Assembly (NCBI GenBank): GCA_011009095.1 | Contig: VTPC01005814.1 | Location: 55,433-119,432, forward strand | Length of the DNA: 64,000 nucleotides | DNA from: Ignelater luminosus | Lineage: Eukaryota; Arthropoda; Insecta; Coleoptera; Elateridae | Direction: 5' to 3' | In this document: piece after piece, positions 1 to 13,487 of the stretch | How the letters are laid out: each line of letters opens with the position of its first letter | Position numbering within the stretch: position 1 is the first letter of the stretch | The notes under the pieces: model-generated | What the model was told of the DNA's origin: nothing | Seen by the model: the letters and a program-made list of their open reading frames with translations, nothing else | The model's database searches: none | Made by a program: the position numbers and the translations under genes

Positions 1-2857
1 AATCAAATATAATTTTCTTGCTTTTTTTGCTTCTTTCTGTATTTCATTTCTCTTGGTTCTTTTTTTTTAATATACGTTTTCTTATCGTTTCTTCTCAATG
101 AACTTTGTTTTTTACTCTTTCCTTCCTTACCCTACTCTTTCCTTCCTCTTTGCTTCTTTTTTTTCCACATGGTCTCTGTCCCATATTTTTTCTTTTCATT
201 TTCTTTTCTTTCTGCCATTTCTACTTTTTCTTTCTTTCTTTTTTCTAAACTAAAACAAGTGAAAATATACTTTTCTAAACCTAAAAAACGATAAACTGGG
301 CACAAAATACTGCAAGACTGACTTGAAAAACAATCGAGCCCACCGCCAAAAAAAGTATATTTATTGCCGTTACGTCTACCCAGATCCAGATTTATTCCTG
401 AGTATTACCAAAACCTTGTTAATATCTTTGAGGCGTTTCAATCAGTATTACAGGATCTGAATTTCACGCCATTTTCGTTCCGTTTGTGTAAATATAATAA
501 GCGTTCAATGACAGAAACTGGACGAAAACTTCGGCGATGGTTTGAAAGAAATCAAGTATGTATTAACATGGTCGTCAGTGCCATCTTACCCATTTGATGA
601 GCACCTCAAGGCCTATTACATGTAAGCGTCCCCAATCAGACATGAACACTGTGCGGTCCCCCAAAAGTTTTGGCGACCACCCTCCAAGAATTTTGACGCC
701 CAAGGTCCGGACCTCGAATGCCTTGTCGGAAAGATGACTCTAATGGTTGTTGATATTCCGGAAAATAAAAATTCTTTCACTACTTTACTAGGTATATTGT
801 TGTAGGTTCCGAGTACATGCGAACCAAGGCGATTTGTTTGCTCCAGAAATGCAATCCACATGAAATCAGCTTAAAATATATTCCGATATGATCCAGATGT
901 TTGCTTTCATTATGGTGTACTATGCAAATGCAAATGAAGGTTTTTAGATTAAGGCTTCGATTAAAACCAAAGTTTAAAATTTGTTTTCTTGTTCTTGAAA
1001 CGATTTCCTAACGGTTTGGTGGTTGTTTCACCAAAGCTGATTACTAAAAATGATCTTTTTCTCTACTCTTTATTCAACCTTTGGGAGAAAAACGGAAGGT
1101 GAAATCGATACATTTTCAATATTCTTCGTATCGGACAGACTAGGTCTGAAGTGGACATGCATTTTGGTCTTATCGACATTCATCGGATAATATCAACAGA
1201 CGTTTGAAGAAAATTCATTAAGTTCGATTCCGACAAAAGTTAAAAATTTGTCTGTAGATTTCCGATTCTCTAAAGAAATCATATTTACATATCTGCCACG
1301 ACAATTCCTACCCAGGCCATATATTCAAACATCTAGATTTTTGGATCTGTCTGGGTCTCTGCATGCCCATCCAGCTGTTCGAACTGCTCAGAATTTTTGA
1401 ATTTCTCGGGATTCGATTTGTATGAACCGACTGGCAAGTCTTTCTTGCTAACAGTTAAATACTTTTACTTTATGTCTTCTATCATTTCTTAATATTGCTT
1501 GGTGTTAGCTGCCAAGGAGCAAAGATCTGGTCTAAAATGGTTCGGATCAAAATATAAATTTTCAACATCTTCGTTTACAAAAATATAAAATTTTTAACAA
1601 GGTTTTGTTTTCTTGCTAAATCCTGTTTCATCTTGACTTTTTTCGGTGTGTTGATCAAAATTCTACTTTCTTTTCTCTGATAATTCTATTTAATTGTAGA
1701 AATTTTAGCATTAGTATTTGAAACCCTGACAACTCTTATATAATACTAACTTTCTAACGTTCACGATTGTACGCCATTCAGTTACTGCATCGCAACGCAT
1801 GCTCGTACTCAATTTTGAATGGACTATAGATTGTTGTGTCTAATGGCTGCAGACGGTGGCTGTGATGAAGCGTAAATGTTGATAAGATAACTCCCTTATC
1901 TTTGATCTTGTTTACTATGTCAATGCTCACGTAACCTTCGTAATTATTGTCAATTAAAACAAAAATGAAAATTGCTCTTTGTTGATTTTATGTGATCGTA
2001 ACTGGTAAAAAATCTGGGCTTGTCATCAGTCTATTGATTTCCTGAAACCTGTTATCGTATGCACAACAGATAAAAATGTGACTTTTACTTTTACTTATGT
2101 AAATAATTTGAGGAAATCGTTAATTGATGTTTGGACTCACTTTGTCCAAAGCTTTTCTCTATATTTAAACTACTGACGAAGCTATTGGAATCTGGTTAAT
2201 TCGAGGGAGCGGGTAGAAAGATCGTGGTATAGCATCTCGTAAGATCAAATCAAGCTGGCGATGGTCAATTTTTATGTGGCTTTTCTACACTAACAATTGA
2301 ATGAGTTAGATCTCTGTTAACTACTTAAAATTGGATACGATTTAAAATTAAAACTCATGGCTTACTTCGTATAAAACTAATCTGAACGAGATGGAATTAC
2401 GTAAAAACAGCGTTTCCTAATACTGTTATTAAAAAAGAAAAATAATTGATAGTTGTTAGGTATATTGACGAATAATAATTTATTAGCAATCGAACAACAT
2501 CGACATCAAATACAGTTTTGCAAATTTTATAATGATAGGTTTTTTATTAGTGGGGCACTTCGATTCTTGTATTTCCACCTCAAAAGCGCACTGAATACCG
2601 CGAACCAATATCTGCGACCTTCTCTATAGCAGCATTCGTAAAAGAAAGGTACTGATATAAATTTTGTGTTACAAAAAAATAAAACTAAGTGGGGTTTAAT
2701 AGACTTTTATTATAGAATTTTAGTAACATATGAGAAAAAGAAAATCAAAACCAACTTTGGAACAGAAGTAAAAAAAGTCACATATATACTTTATCAACTA
2801 AGAAAATTAAACATATTACAATTGACAATAAATGAAATAAGGATTTATGTCTCGTTT
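1..2857. other. Gene-free left end, pyrimidine-rich at its start
   Basis: The first 240 bases are strongly T- and CT-rich on the + strand, with many TTTC/TTCTT runs, and look like low-complexity sequence. From about 260 to 2857 I see only short open frames without recognisable motifs or splice context. I found no tRNA-like or transposon-terminal structure here. The region could hold the distal 5' exon of p66 or regulatory DNA, but nothing in it shows this. Confidence 0.5.
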
Positions 2858-5630
2858 TTATAAATTATTTTGGGCTTTATGTAGTCTTCTTGTAGTTTTT
2901 CCGGTTTTTGGTTGAACGTTTTTATTTTCGAAAATAATGTTTTCATAAAAGTATTTGAACTCCTCGTCAACGTAGACTATTTGATCTTGTAAATTGGAAA
3001 GCTTTTCATCAGATATCTTATTTTTCTTTTCTTTAATATGGGCTAGAGTGTAATTCTCTGATGCAACTTTTTGGCATCCAGATTTCAAAATATTTACCTG
3101 TAAAAAAGGTGTGTGTTCATCTAAAGTATTTTTATACGAATATGATCCATATTCAGTAACACGGACCCATTTGATACCATCTCGAAAAGGTTCATGTAGA
3201 ATATTTTTTTTCCCGTTAATCAAATGAAGTTTTTCGGATATCTCGTCAATATTCTTAAAATGATGTTTCATATTAAATACTACCGAGTTTTTGACACTAG
3301 CAGATCTTATGATTGTTCTGTACGTTTCGGGGGTATAAATATTTTCATACTTTCGTAATACTTTTTCAATTCGGCCAAAGTCTCTATCCGACTCCATATA
3401 TGAATGGCTGGCCTACTTCTGGAAATTTATGATCGGTACTTTGTAAATATCCTTTAAAAATGAAATACTGATAAAGTGTAATCAGATTAAAGTTCTTGTT
3501 TTGCCCACTGCAGGAATCCGACCATATGATGAGATGTTTAGTACTGTTTTGTCTAGCAGCACTAAATAGCTGAATGAATGTATGAAGGCAGCTACCTATC
3601 TCTAAGCTACCTTAGGTAGCAATGTTTTCCGTCCATGTAAAAAAAATGCTTGATGCCCAGATTTTGATACTGTGTGTGTATAGCGAAGTTATACAACCAA
3701 AGTTGCCTCAAATAGAACGCTTTGGACGTAGACAATTTTGGCAAAGGCAATGTCTGTTGTAAATCCATTGTGAGATAAGCTGTATTATCGTTTGTTTGAA
3801 CAAAGTTTCTATCTCTTCTTTGTTGTTCAAATGCATACTTGTAGTTCTCTTTATGCTCAATATCATCTAAACCAGCATCACAAGTACTGCAGGTATCACT
3901 CTTAAGTTTGCCCGAAGGACAGATTAAAACGGGTTGAAAAAATATTGTTGTAACTACATTTTTTTATAAAGTACTTTTCTGGAAGGTTTTGCTCCTTGCA
4001 CCAATCAATACATAAATGGTACATTTTTGTTAAGTTTAGAAAAGGTGATAAGTACTTTTTGTTTAAATTTCTATTCCTCGAATAATGAGATTGGTCTGCA
4101 GGAAACTTTTCAATGTGAGTGACAACACAGTTTATCACTTCATTTGGAATTTTGCGTGGCCTGTTCTGGTGAACACCTCGCTTATCAGGGGATGGTGCCG
4201 ATAAACCACTTTTAAGTTTATTCTGAATGAGCTGAATGTTTTTGAAAGTAATTTGGTAGAGTGAACACATTGCAGTTTTACAAACTTTCAAAACTTTTTG
4301 ATTGTATGTAACTGTATACTTAAACGAGAATGATTTTGGTTTTTTAGTGTTTTTTCGATGACGTTGGACAGGTTGAATGAAAATGCTTTTAAAGAGAAGT
4401 GCATTTTTTGAGTTTTGATCTAGCTGGTACAATCTTTTAAATATTGTTGTTCTTGCTTCTTCGTCAAAATTTTCGTTGCAGTTGAGAGTGCATTTTTCTT
4501 TTTGGCATAAGAAACCTAGTTCAACTTTTTTTGACGGAACTAGCTTTCCTTTTTGGTTAATATAGCTTTCTCCTTTTTGTCTAGCCTTTGCTACTTTGTA
4601 TCTTTTCCAGTTGTCTAAGTTCTTTTGTCGCTTCCTAGATGTTTTTTCAGGCAGCTGGAATATATTCTTTTGAACTTTTTCGATCAATGCATTATTATTT
4701 TTAGTTATCAGTGTTTTATTTACATCTTCACTATTGATTATTTTACTTCCTTTATCATTATTTTCCAGCGTTTTTAAAGTCTTTATTTGGTCTTCGATGT
4801 TTTCAACGTCATTATGAATTATCTTTCTTGACTTTGTTGATAGGAATCCTTTTCTGGATTTCAGTTCCTTTGAATAGTCCAAGTCGCTGTCGTCAGAGGT
4901 CTCATCTGAAGTATCTGATACATAATCATCTGAACCAATCTAAAAAGAAACAAAATAAAAACCTCTTCAAGTTTCCAATTGGACCAGCAAAACTTACCTA
5001 AATCTGCCTGTTTTACAGGATTAATTGTATTATCCTTTTTACTTATTATCATACTTTCTTTTTCATTATTTCCCGGCGTTTGTAAAGCTACCTGGTCTTC
5101 GAAGTTTTCCAGGTCATTATTTATTTTCTTTTTATTTGATACACTAGCCCCTAGAATATTTGACTTTAGAGATAGGGGTCTTTTTCTAGATTTTAATTGC
5201 TCTGCATAATCAGAATCAGTATTGTCAGAAGTCTCATCTGAGCCGTCTAAAACAACAATAACAAAATCAAGTTTTCATTTCAACTATCGCAACTTACCAT
5301 AGGAACTTTGTTTTACAGGGGTAGTATTAACTTGGCTAATAAACCTTTCTAGAGAATTATTATTGTCACTCTTGGCTGGGCTCCTGCTGTCATTTGAACT
5401 ATTGGGACCTAAAAACGAAAGAAAGACACCGTTAAAAGAAAATACTTGTTTGCAAGTTTAAGATAAATTTATCATTTTGCTTTTTGTACTAAACGGTGAA
5501 AAACCACCGCAAAACTTAAACGTGAATAAAACGCAATAATATTTTTTAGGTTATATTTTAAATAAAAGCAGCTATAACTTTTATACTTACCCTTATTAGT
5601 CTGTTCTTTTGCAAGTTTTAAAATTAGCAT
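2858..5630 (-). pseudogene. Broken multi-exon gene of a multicopy insect family (DUF7869-like)
   Basis: I read four coding exons on the - strand: 5630-5591 (ATG at 5630), 5408-5298, 5246-4998 and 4929 to 2858, each bounded by GT and AG in compatible phase. The long last exon carries a basic/acidic N-terminal region, a cysteine-rich stretch near 4500, an LQQ-x-LP-x-PKLST block near 3730, IIWSDSCSGQNKN near 3520 and SDRDFGRIEK near 3390. These blocks are typical of an uncharacterised, often multicopy insect family that I recall as carrying the DUF7869 domain, possibly transposon-derived. The frame is broken near 3905, in an 8-base homopolymer at 3639-3646, and by an apparent extra two bases near 3410, and there is an in-frame TAA near 3615. 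It is therefore a pseudogene unless the assembly is at fault. The family name is from memory and less certain than the gene structure. Confidence 0.6.
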
Positions 5631-5809
5631 GCTTCTTGCCGACCATTAGCACTATTTTTTACTTGCACTGCACACATTTAAGTCTTCTATCGCGTAAAAA
5701 CTATAAAAATGTAGAGCACAAAACCATCAGTACTGATACATTTCTAACCTAACATTGTGGTGCTATGTTTGTTTTGTTAATATTTTTACAGGTTTCTAAC
5801 TAATCTACA

Positions 5810-6073
5810 ATGGATAAAGGATTCATGTAGCAATAATTTGAAATGTTAGTGAATAAGGGATCTATGATCAGAAATCAAGCGTACATAAATTTTTTATCCA
5901 TTAAGTTTTGTTAAAATTAGATTAACATAGATCCTTTATCATCCCGTAACTTTTTAATTTTATACAATAGAACTACGAAATTGATCCCAAAACATTTTTG
6001 GGTACATAAAACCTTTATTCACCAAAAAATCTCAATTTTTTAAAAAATGTTACATGAATCCTTTATTCACTTG
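5810..6073. repeat. Imperfect inverted repeat, probable small MITE
   Basis: The motif ATAAAGGATTCATGTA near 5815 recurs inverted near 6050-6066. A second inner pair, AAGGGATCTATG near 5855 and CATAGATCCTTT near 5928, also faces inward. The arrangement suggests a small degenerate inverted-repeat element. No coding capacity or clear target duplication is visible. Confidence 0.4.
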
Positions 6074-6313
6074 TGTCTTCAAGTATGTTTCACTAATAGT
6101 AATTGTTAATTTTTAAAACAAAAAACGTTTAATGGTTTACATTAAAGTAATTTATAGCGGACATGCCACTCCCTCAACGGAAAACGAAATAAAAAGGGAT
6201 TATAATTTTTTTTATTAAGAATGAATGCTAAAATGATTAATTTATATATTACACGTAATACCATCCTATCGAAAATTATTTAAGTTGTTATTTCAAAATA
6301 ATTTTTATCATAT

Positions 6314-8076
6314 ACAGGGTGGCCCAACGAAAACGAAACAGACTGAATAACTCCCACGAAAATAATTTTTCGAAAAAAACGCAAAAATACGTCGATTTCT
6401 ATTGGGAGAGGGACATTGTTTAACGTACAATTAGAACCCTCAACTTCAACCCCTCCAAGATTTCTAATGGGACGGGGTTCAAGTGGCACATATTGCCTCG
6501 TTTGAATTTTTAAATTTGATCGATTTGTTTGGAAGATACAAGGTGATATTAAATTAAAGTGACATTTATTCTCATTTTGTTTAATTTGACAATTACAAAC
6601 TGTTAACCAATAGTAAAATGCTTGTTAAAATGCGTCTAGAAAAATAACATAACATAAATTAACGCAATAAATGTTCAAAATTTTGACTTCCATACAATGA
6701 TAGAGAATATGGTCGAAACGTTGTCACACATTCTGGAGCATTTGCGGAGTTATCTGTTGGCATTCGTTGACAATAGGTTGGCGTAAATCTTCTAATGAAG
6801 TTGATTGCGACGCATAAATTTTACTTTTTAAGTGACCTCATAAAAAGAAGACTAGTGGTGACAAATCCGAGAAGCGAGGGGGCTATTCAATCGTGCTTCT
6901 CTTTTCAATCTAACGACCTTTAAAAAAGTTTGATCTCAGAAGTTTTTCTTTAAAACATACTTGCGACCTACATGTTTATTTGCTTGTCAATGATTGAACA
7001 GCTCGGCAGTGCAATCATTTCAATTTCTGCAATCGAGTAACCCATGATGTAAGGAAAATAAAAAACAAACATGACAGACTTGGCTAGAGTAGATGTAAGA
7101 TTGTCAAATTAAATGAGAACAAATGTCAAATGTAAAAATTTGAAGATCATGAAGCCTTCTACACTAATGGAAAAAATTAAAGGAACAAAAAAGATTCTCA
7201 AATTTTTTAGTGATTTTAGAAATACTGTACCTCAGTGAAAAATGCTCGTATCGAGATTTAAAAAAAAGCATTTTGAAGTTTCAAGATACTAGTTTTCAGA
7301 TCTTTTAGTCAAAAATTTTTAGGAGCCACGGTTATCACGCAAAATCCCAATAGCGCGCAAAAAGTTTTTCCTTTTTGATGTTTTTTTTTTTGGGGTTCAC
7401 GGTCTCGGAAAAAATCTTTTCAGCTAAACTATTGCATTGACCGGATAGCTTGTTTATTCAGCTTCAATTTCCTTTTTTTAAACCTCGACACGACCATTTT
7501 TCACCGAGATATCAGACTTTTAATGGAAAAGGATCCTTTTGTCTTTAATCATCGATATCTGAGTAACCAATAATCGTACAGAAAATTAAAGGGCAGTTTT
7601 GGAAACCAAAAAATTTCGCGCTATTTCTTAGGATTGCGTGATAACCGCAGCTCCTAAAAATGTTTGACTAAAAGATCTGAAAACTAGAATCTTGAAGCTT
7701 CAAAATTCTTTTTTTAAAATCTCGATACGAGCATTTTTCACTGGATGCAGCATTTCTAAAATCATTAAAAAATTTGGGAAATTTTTTTGTTCCTTTAATT
7801 TTTTCCATTAGTTTATGTTTTAAATTTCACAGCCTGTATTTTCCAAAACAAATCGACCGAATTTAAAAATTCAAACGGGATAATATGAAGAATTGAAAGG
7901 CGTTCCTATTAGAGATTTTTGAGGGGTTGGCGCTTCTCCCCTTCTAGCTAGGATTCGAATTGTCCGTCAAAAAATGTTCCCCCCTAAATACAAATCGACA
8001 TGTTTTTGCGTTGTTTTCGAAAAATTATTTTCGTGGGAGTTATTCAGTCTGTTTCGTTTTCCTTGGGCCACCCTAT
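6314..8076. mobile_element. Foldback DNA element with ACAGGGTGGCCC-type ends
   Basis: The left end (ACAGGGTGGCCCAACGAAAA, 6314 onward) recurs inverted at the right end, finishing near 8075 (GGGCCACCCTATA). Similarity between the arms extends inward about 230 bases on each side, past a shared block about an AAAACGCAAAAA core and a second block near 6510 and 7860. Nothing inside resembles an intact transposase. The ends flank TA, as expected for a Tc1/mariner-type mobiliser. A second, unrelated foldback (7162-7812) sits inside the right half, so this is the older insertion. Confidence 0.65.
7162..7812. mobile_element. Foldback element nested inside 6314-8076
   Basis: The end CACTAATGGAAAAAATTAAA at 7162 recurs inverted at 7793-7812. 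The two arms stay alignable for roughly 250 bases each, through AAAAATGCTCGTATCGAGAT near 7240 and its complement near 7725, and ATCACGCAAAATCC near 7335. The element is therefore almost a complete palindrome with a short centre around 7400-7560. No open frame is present. It interrupts the larger foldback around it. Confidence 0.65.
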
Positions 8077-10700
8077 ATTTTCACAATTATACGAACTATG
8101 TAACTTATTTGAAGTCGATACGTTATTTTCTACGTAATATGCACATTAATGTGCTTTTAGTAATTACAAGTACACTCATTTTCTTATTATTAAGGAAAAT
8201 AATGTGTGTATATTTATATGAATTTTTCATGACGAATGCTACTCGTTATTGATCTTTTTTAAATGAATTGGTCAGCAAAATTTAGGATGTAGGATTATAC
8301 TTTCTCGGTAGGGATAATACGCTGATATTTAACACAATTTATAAAATATTTTCTAATACGAGTTTAGTTTAAATTATTAGACGGAGATGGAAATATTCAG
8401 AATTATATTCGTCAAGTTTTATGCTAATCAACGAATTGCATTTCATAGCTTTCGTTTATGTAAGTTGCCTCAAATTAATTATATGCTTTTTAATTTTGAT
8501 TTATTTTGTTTATATCGTCTGCGTTGGTGTGGTTCGTCTTAAAATGCATTCCATTGGAGCTTTAGAATTCTTCATTATAAAGTGTTAGGAAATACTAGTT
8601 CATAGATAAAATCGACGAATTGTCTCCAACTTTTTTACTTTTATATTTTGAGCTATAGCTGACATAATAATTAAATTTTATTTTGCGTGTTTTCAAACAT
8701 CATTTATATTATAACAAATTCAGTTTGTGAAAAACTTGAATATAAAATAGCCTTTATCTCTTTTTTTTTGTATTATCAGATACATTTTAGGTTCGCAATC
8801 AATGCAGTATAAAAAGCACACGACGAAAAACAGAAACGTATTGATTATAAAAGAAAAGTATTCTTCCTGGACTTGGATTTTCTAACTTTAAATATTTTAA
8901 ATATTCCCAAGGACAGATCTTAATCTTAACACTAGTGTAGTAGTACTACTGTAATAATCCATTATTATATTATTAATTCATTCGTCATCTTAAAAAAACA
9001 CAAACATGAAATTTTGCATTTCATTTTAAAAATATGCAATCTCGTCATGTTATTTCTTATTATATTAAGTTAGTGCATAAAATAACATCGATCATGTTTT
9101 ATATTTGTTCTAGGTACATATCATGTTACAATTTGTATGTTTATTTATGATTTTGCTTTGCATAAGTTATTAAACAATTTATTATTTATGTACATACAAG
9201 TAAATAAAAACATGGTAAAGTCGAGTGTTAAACAATAACAATATGCGGTAGTAGACATTATACATCCAATTATTTATTTATTATATTTGTTTTTAAAAAG
9301 CTTTTTACATATTAACTGCATAGAAATGCATTGTTAGACAAGTATACAATTTTTTCTGCATTTAATATTCTTGTTTCATAATTGAAAGTTCTCGCTAATT
9401 GAAATCGTTTTTATCGAAATGATTTATCTCTTCTAAAATGATTTTGCTGACCAACAAAAATAGAGGCGGTATACTTTTTGATTGCTTTTTGATTAAGTTT
9501 TGCATGGCTTATTTTGGGAAAAAAGTGAATACCTATTTACGTGCATAAAAGAGAGAGCACTTGCTTGTTTACGCTTTTATTTAATTGTGAATTATAAAAA
9601 ATACGAGTTTCTACTTAACGTATTAAAAAAAACGCTTTTTAATAAAAATAAGCGTTAAAAGATTCAAGACGTAATGGTATTATAGTAGATTTGAATGGAC
9701 TCTGTAATCATCCCAGTCATTTTGACTCTCTAGTCGTAAACTGTAAGAAGAGATACGAAATGGGTTAGATTAGAGAACAGTTGCCGTTTCTGTTTTTCTA
9801 AATACTCCCACGACTTGTTAGATATTCATTAAAAACGGAAATCCCAAAATTAAAACATGCAAAGATGGAAAAGTTTTAATTTTAAATAACTCGATATGAA
9901 AACACGTTTTTACGTTTGTTTTTGTTTTAATAAAGAACAGAGTGACGACCAGTTTTTTCTTAATAGGATACCTGCTTGATTTTGATACTATTGAACATTT
10001 CACTTAAAATGCTTTTTAATGGCAACATTGTGCATAGATATGCTTTTATTTCTTTTGCAGCTGTCATAAGATATACTGATATTACATACACTAGACAAAT
10101 ACAACCTCCATTTTTTTAAAGAAAAAATATTTTCTTTCTAAAAATGACCAGAAGTGTTTTACAAAATAAAGTTGCAAATGAGAGATTTAACTATCTTGTA
10201 CATTGAGCAAAATAGATATTGAGAATCAGTACTAAGCAATCTTCGATCACGGAGAAACTACAACTAACTTCATATCAAGAGGAGGTGTGTTATGTATTTT
10301 ATCGGTCATATCAAGAACTTGACTGACTTCACTCGAGTTTTGTGTGGTTTTCCTTAGTGGTTTTACTGGAACTATGATATCTATGGGTTTATGTACTTCT
10401 TATCTCACCCTTGTATTGAAATCTTCCAAGTTTCCATATAACCTTTTTCTGTGGGACGAATGAATGCAAAAAATTGTAGTGCGATTTTGTTGACTGAGAA
10501 TATGAAAAGAAGTTATAAACCTTGTATTATGTCTAAAAACTCACAGTTTCCAAAATACAGGGCGATCTAGCTAAAATTCTTTTTTTCAACACCTCGAAAA
10601 GGACAGACCATAGTGAAATAAGACTTTGGATGTCTGTTACTACTTCTAATATCTTACTAATATATACACTTTCAGGAGGGAATACACAATATACATGTAT
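8077..10700. other. AT-rich stretch without a recognised gene
   Basis: This interval is very AT-rich with short frames only. Around 9545-9840 a block with AAGAGATACGAAATGGGTTAGAT and a downstream TTAGATATTCATTAAAAACG resembles the arm of the foldback at 15930-16840, so it is probably a degraded relative. A short hairpin of AACGCTTTTTAATAAAAA type lies near 9625-9655. I see nothing else that I can support. Confidence 0.4.
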
Positions 10701-11678
10701 ACAGGGTGATTCCGAAATAAAGGGTATCCTTTTAATAGGTGATAAGTGAGACTAAAAGAAGACAAAAAATGAAAAAACGAAGTGGCTCCGTGAAAGTTAA
10801 AAAATTTTGACAATTTTCCTAAATATTAAAAACTGAAGCCGTCTTTGGTTAGAAAAAGAAAAGTGTTTCTTGTATTGTCGCCTTAAAAAGTGAAAGTTAA
10901 GGAGATTTACGGTGTTTTTAAACCCTTGTAGTGCAAGAACGAAAATTTACCGGACATGCCTATTTTCTTGGAACTAATAGTGCAGCTGTAGTAGCACAAT
11001 GAACAATAAATGCCATCATAAGCTACCCCCTGGACATTTTATAACTTTCCCTTGTTAAATCTGAAGTATGTTTAACATGCAGGGTTGTTGAAATTCGTTA
11101 AAACAGTAAAAAAATAATAACAAAATTTATGTTACGAACAATTAGACTCCAGTCTCACAAGCAACATTTTAATCCTTTATTATTATTTAGTCACATGAAT
11201 AGGAAACATTTTAAATGGCACTCAATTACACATACTACTTGAACTAAACATGCGTATGGAAGGTACTACTTACTATCACCTCTGTATTTAATTCAATTTA
11301 ATAAATTCAACCAATTTTTGGTTCTTCGGAAGTTTACAGAAAAAAATCACGAACAGTAATATTTTTCCGTTTGCAGATTAAAAAGTAAAAGTTCCTACTG
11401 GTTATTTAAGGCATTGTAGAAACCAGATAAACTATTATACCCCTCACATAAATAGCAAGAACTACCTGCCAATGACAAGGACAGTCAGTCAACCCCTATC
11501 GAATTTTGCTTAAGTAAAAGTATGAGAGCAGGACCGGCTTGGCTTAGTGATTAAATTTCAATTGCATTTTTCTCGGAAACTATGCAATTTTTACCTACCG
11601 TTTTTTATCGCAAATGCATGTACTATCACACCGCTATCCACCCTTAAGAGGATACCCTTTATTTCGGAATCACCCTGT
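10701..11678. mobile_element. Inverted-repeat DNA element, ACAGGGTGATTCCG ends
   Basis: A 30-base terminal inverted repeat starting ACAGGGTGATTCCGAAATAA at 10701 is matched exactly, in reverse complement, by the sequence ending at 11678. Both ends are flanked by TA-containing sequence. The 978-base element has no transposase-like open frame, so it is non-autonomous. The ends resemble those of other ACAGGGTG elements in this window (13488, 22219), although the sequences diverge after the first bases. Confidence 0.7.
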
Positions 11679-12699
11679 ATATCTTGTCTAGCAGTTGGCG
11701 AAATCGTTCAGAAATCCACGCATTCACTTAGAAACCAGTGATAATTGCTTGGGAATCAGCGCAGCCACATAATCTGCACCTAAGCGTTACTACATAATTT
11801 CGAACCTACTCCTCAGTCAGTCGGACGGCAATCAAGGCAGTCATTAAAAAAAATCACCGCGATCGATCACAATTCAATCACTTTCAGCACAGTCAAAATA
11901 AATCTGTTGCAATAGTACGGAAATCGCTGCATTCACAAGAAAAATTACCCTGATTTTCTTTTCGACAAAGTGAAAATTGAATTTTTCGAAATCTTCTAAA
12001 CTAAAATTTTTTTGCTTTTAACCAAGGAACAGACCCTGAAAATTATTGCATTGCTTCTCAAAATACCTTTTACTTTTTCGTATGTCAGGGTACTTAGAGA
12101 CCAAGCAAATCTGGAGGACTCAAGGAATTTAGAACCATCAAAGAATAGTCAGAGAAATTTAGAAAAATGGTCATTTTTCAGTGAATTCTATACAAAGTAC
12201 TGAAATTTTCGCACATTCCTACATACACGTGAAGTCCTTTTATATGGAACAATGAAAATAAAATCGACAAGCAATGACAATTTTTTGGAAAATCACTGGA
12301 ACATGTAAATATAGTTATGTACAAAACAGTACAAGTTTTCAATTGGTATTTATAATTTTTTGACTAATAAACATTAGTATTTATTTATAATATCTACATA
12401 CATATATGATATTACAAACATGGACCAAAATATGGGCAATATTAATATTGGCTGATCACAAGCGAGGTTGCCCTTTAAATATTGGTCAGTGACAAGATTG
12501 ATGAGCTGTGATGGTTAATGTTTTTTTAAGTAAACTGCACAACACTTAATTGATTTTCATGGCCATTGACATCATTGATTGTCAAAGATATCTGACATTG
12601 ATTAATCAAGATGGAAATTGATGACTGTTCGTCATTGATCAACAAGTAATAGCTACCGTCTTACTATTGGAGGTTGTAAGGTAATCAGAAACAGAGTTA
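11679..12699. other. Non-coding stretch before the retroelement remnant
   Basis: Only short frames without recognisable features are present. From about 12440 to 12650 the sequence repeats TTGAT/CATTGA-like words in both directions (for example CATTGATTGTCAAAG near 12570), which looks like degenerate repeat DNA. Confidence 0.35.
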
Positions 12700-13486
12700 G
12701 AAGTCAACAGATGACAATATGAGTAAAACTGGCCAAAAACAGCTTATATCGTCCCTATATCTGCATTGACTGTAGATATACTGAGAAAACTAGAAGGAAG
12801 AGGGCTACTAAATTTATGCTGCCCCATAACAAACAGGTAAACAAACTTAGAGAATCAATTAAACCATTATGTGGTCAATATATCAACCCTCTGAAAAATG
12901 CATGTTTCAAATCAAGAGCATGGCTGCAAAGAGGAAGACTATGGTAAAACATTACAGCCATATAAGATAATGCAATATCTACAAAGAATTACAAAAAGTA
13001 CATTGAAAAAATTTCAGTTGATAACAATAAATGCAGAATCTGTAATTTCACCTCAAAACTAAATATTCAAAGAATATATCAAAAATTAACAGAAAGCAGG
13101 CCTAATTCATAAAAATGATCTTGATCACCTGTATCTCTCCAACCTACTATTAGAACTAATTATAAGCTACATTGGGATACCACAATAATCATAAGCAAAA
13201 CCAGACTGGTAACATCAGTAACAGACCTGATATCACTTTCTTATATATAAGGAAAACAGTGTCCTTTACAGACATCACTCACCCTACCGATCACAACTTG
13301 GAAAAGGCAGAAAGAGACAAAATTTCAAAATTATCAAAAGCTGAGAATTTAAAAAATTTACCAACTGAAATCAGTTCAAGTCAGCCAGTGGATTAATAAC
13401 AAAAGCAGCAGTTAAATGCAGTGGAAAGCTAAAATTGCTAGCAAATGTATTACCAACAATGCAAAAATCAGTAATTCTTGAAACAT
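12700..13486 (+). pseudogene. 3' part of a non-LTR retrotransposon ORF, degenerate
   Basis: Several + strand frames together read as the C-terminal part of a reverse-transcriptase polyprotein of a non-LTR element. The clearest stretch, about 13215-13395, contains RPDITFLY followed by VSFTDITHPTDHNLEKAE, the pattern of the terminal restriction-endonuclease-like region seen in such elements (RPD ... LIDVA.P.D.N...AEREK). A later frame (about 13430-13486) gives a KLKLLANVLPTMQKSVILET-type tail, also typical of these proteins. Stops and frameshifts separate the pieces. The remnant is cut at 13487 by a foldback element. The exact clade is not resolved. Confidence 0.5.
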
Positions 13487-13487
13487 A

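Noticed and set aside
364-597. Open frame of 77 codons on the + strand
   Set aside because: No ATG, no recognisable domain, no splice context and no related sequence elsewhere in the window.
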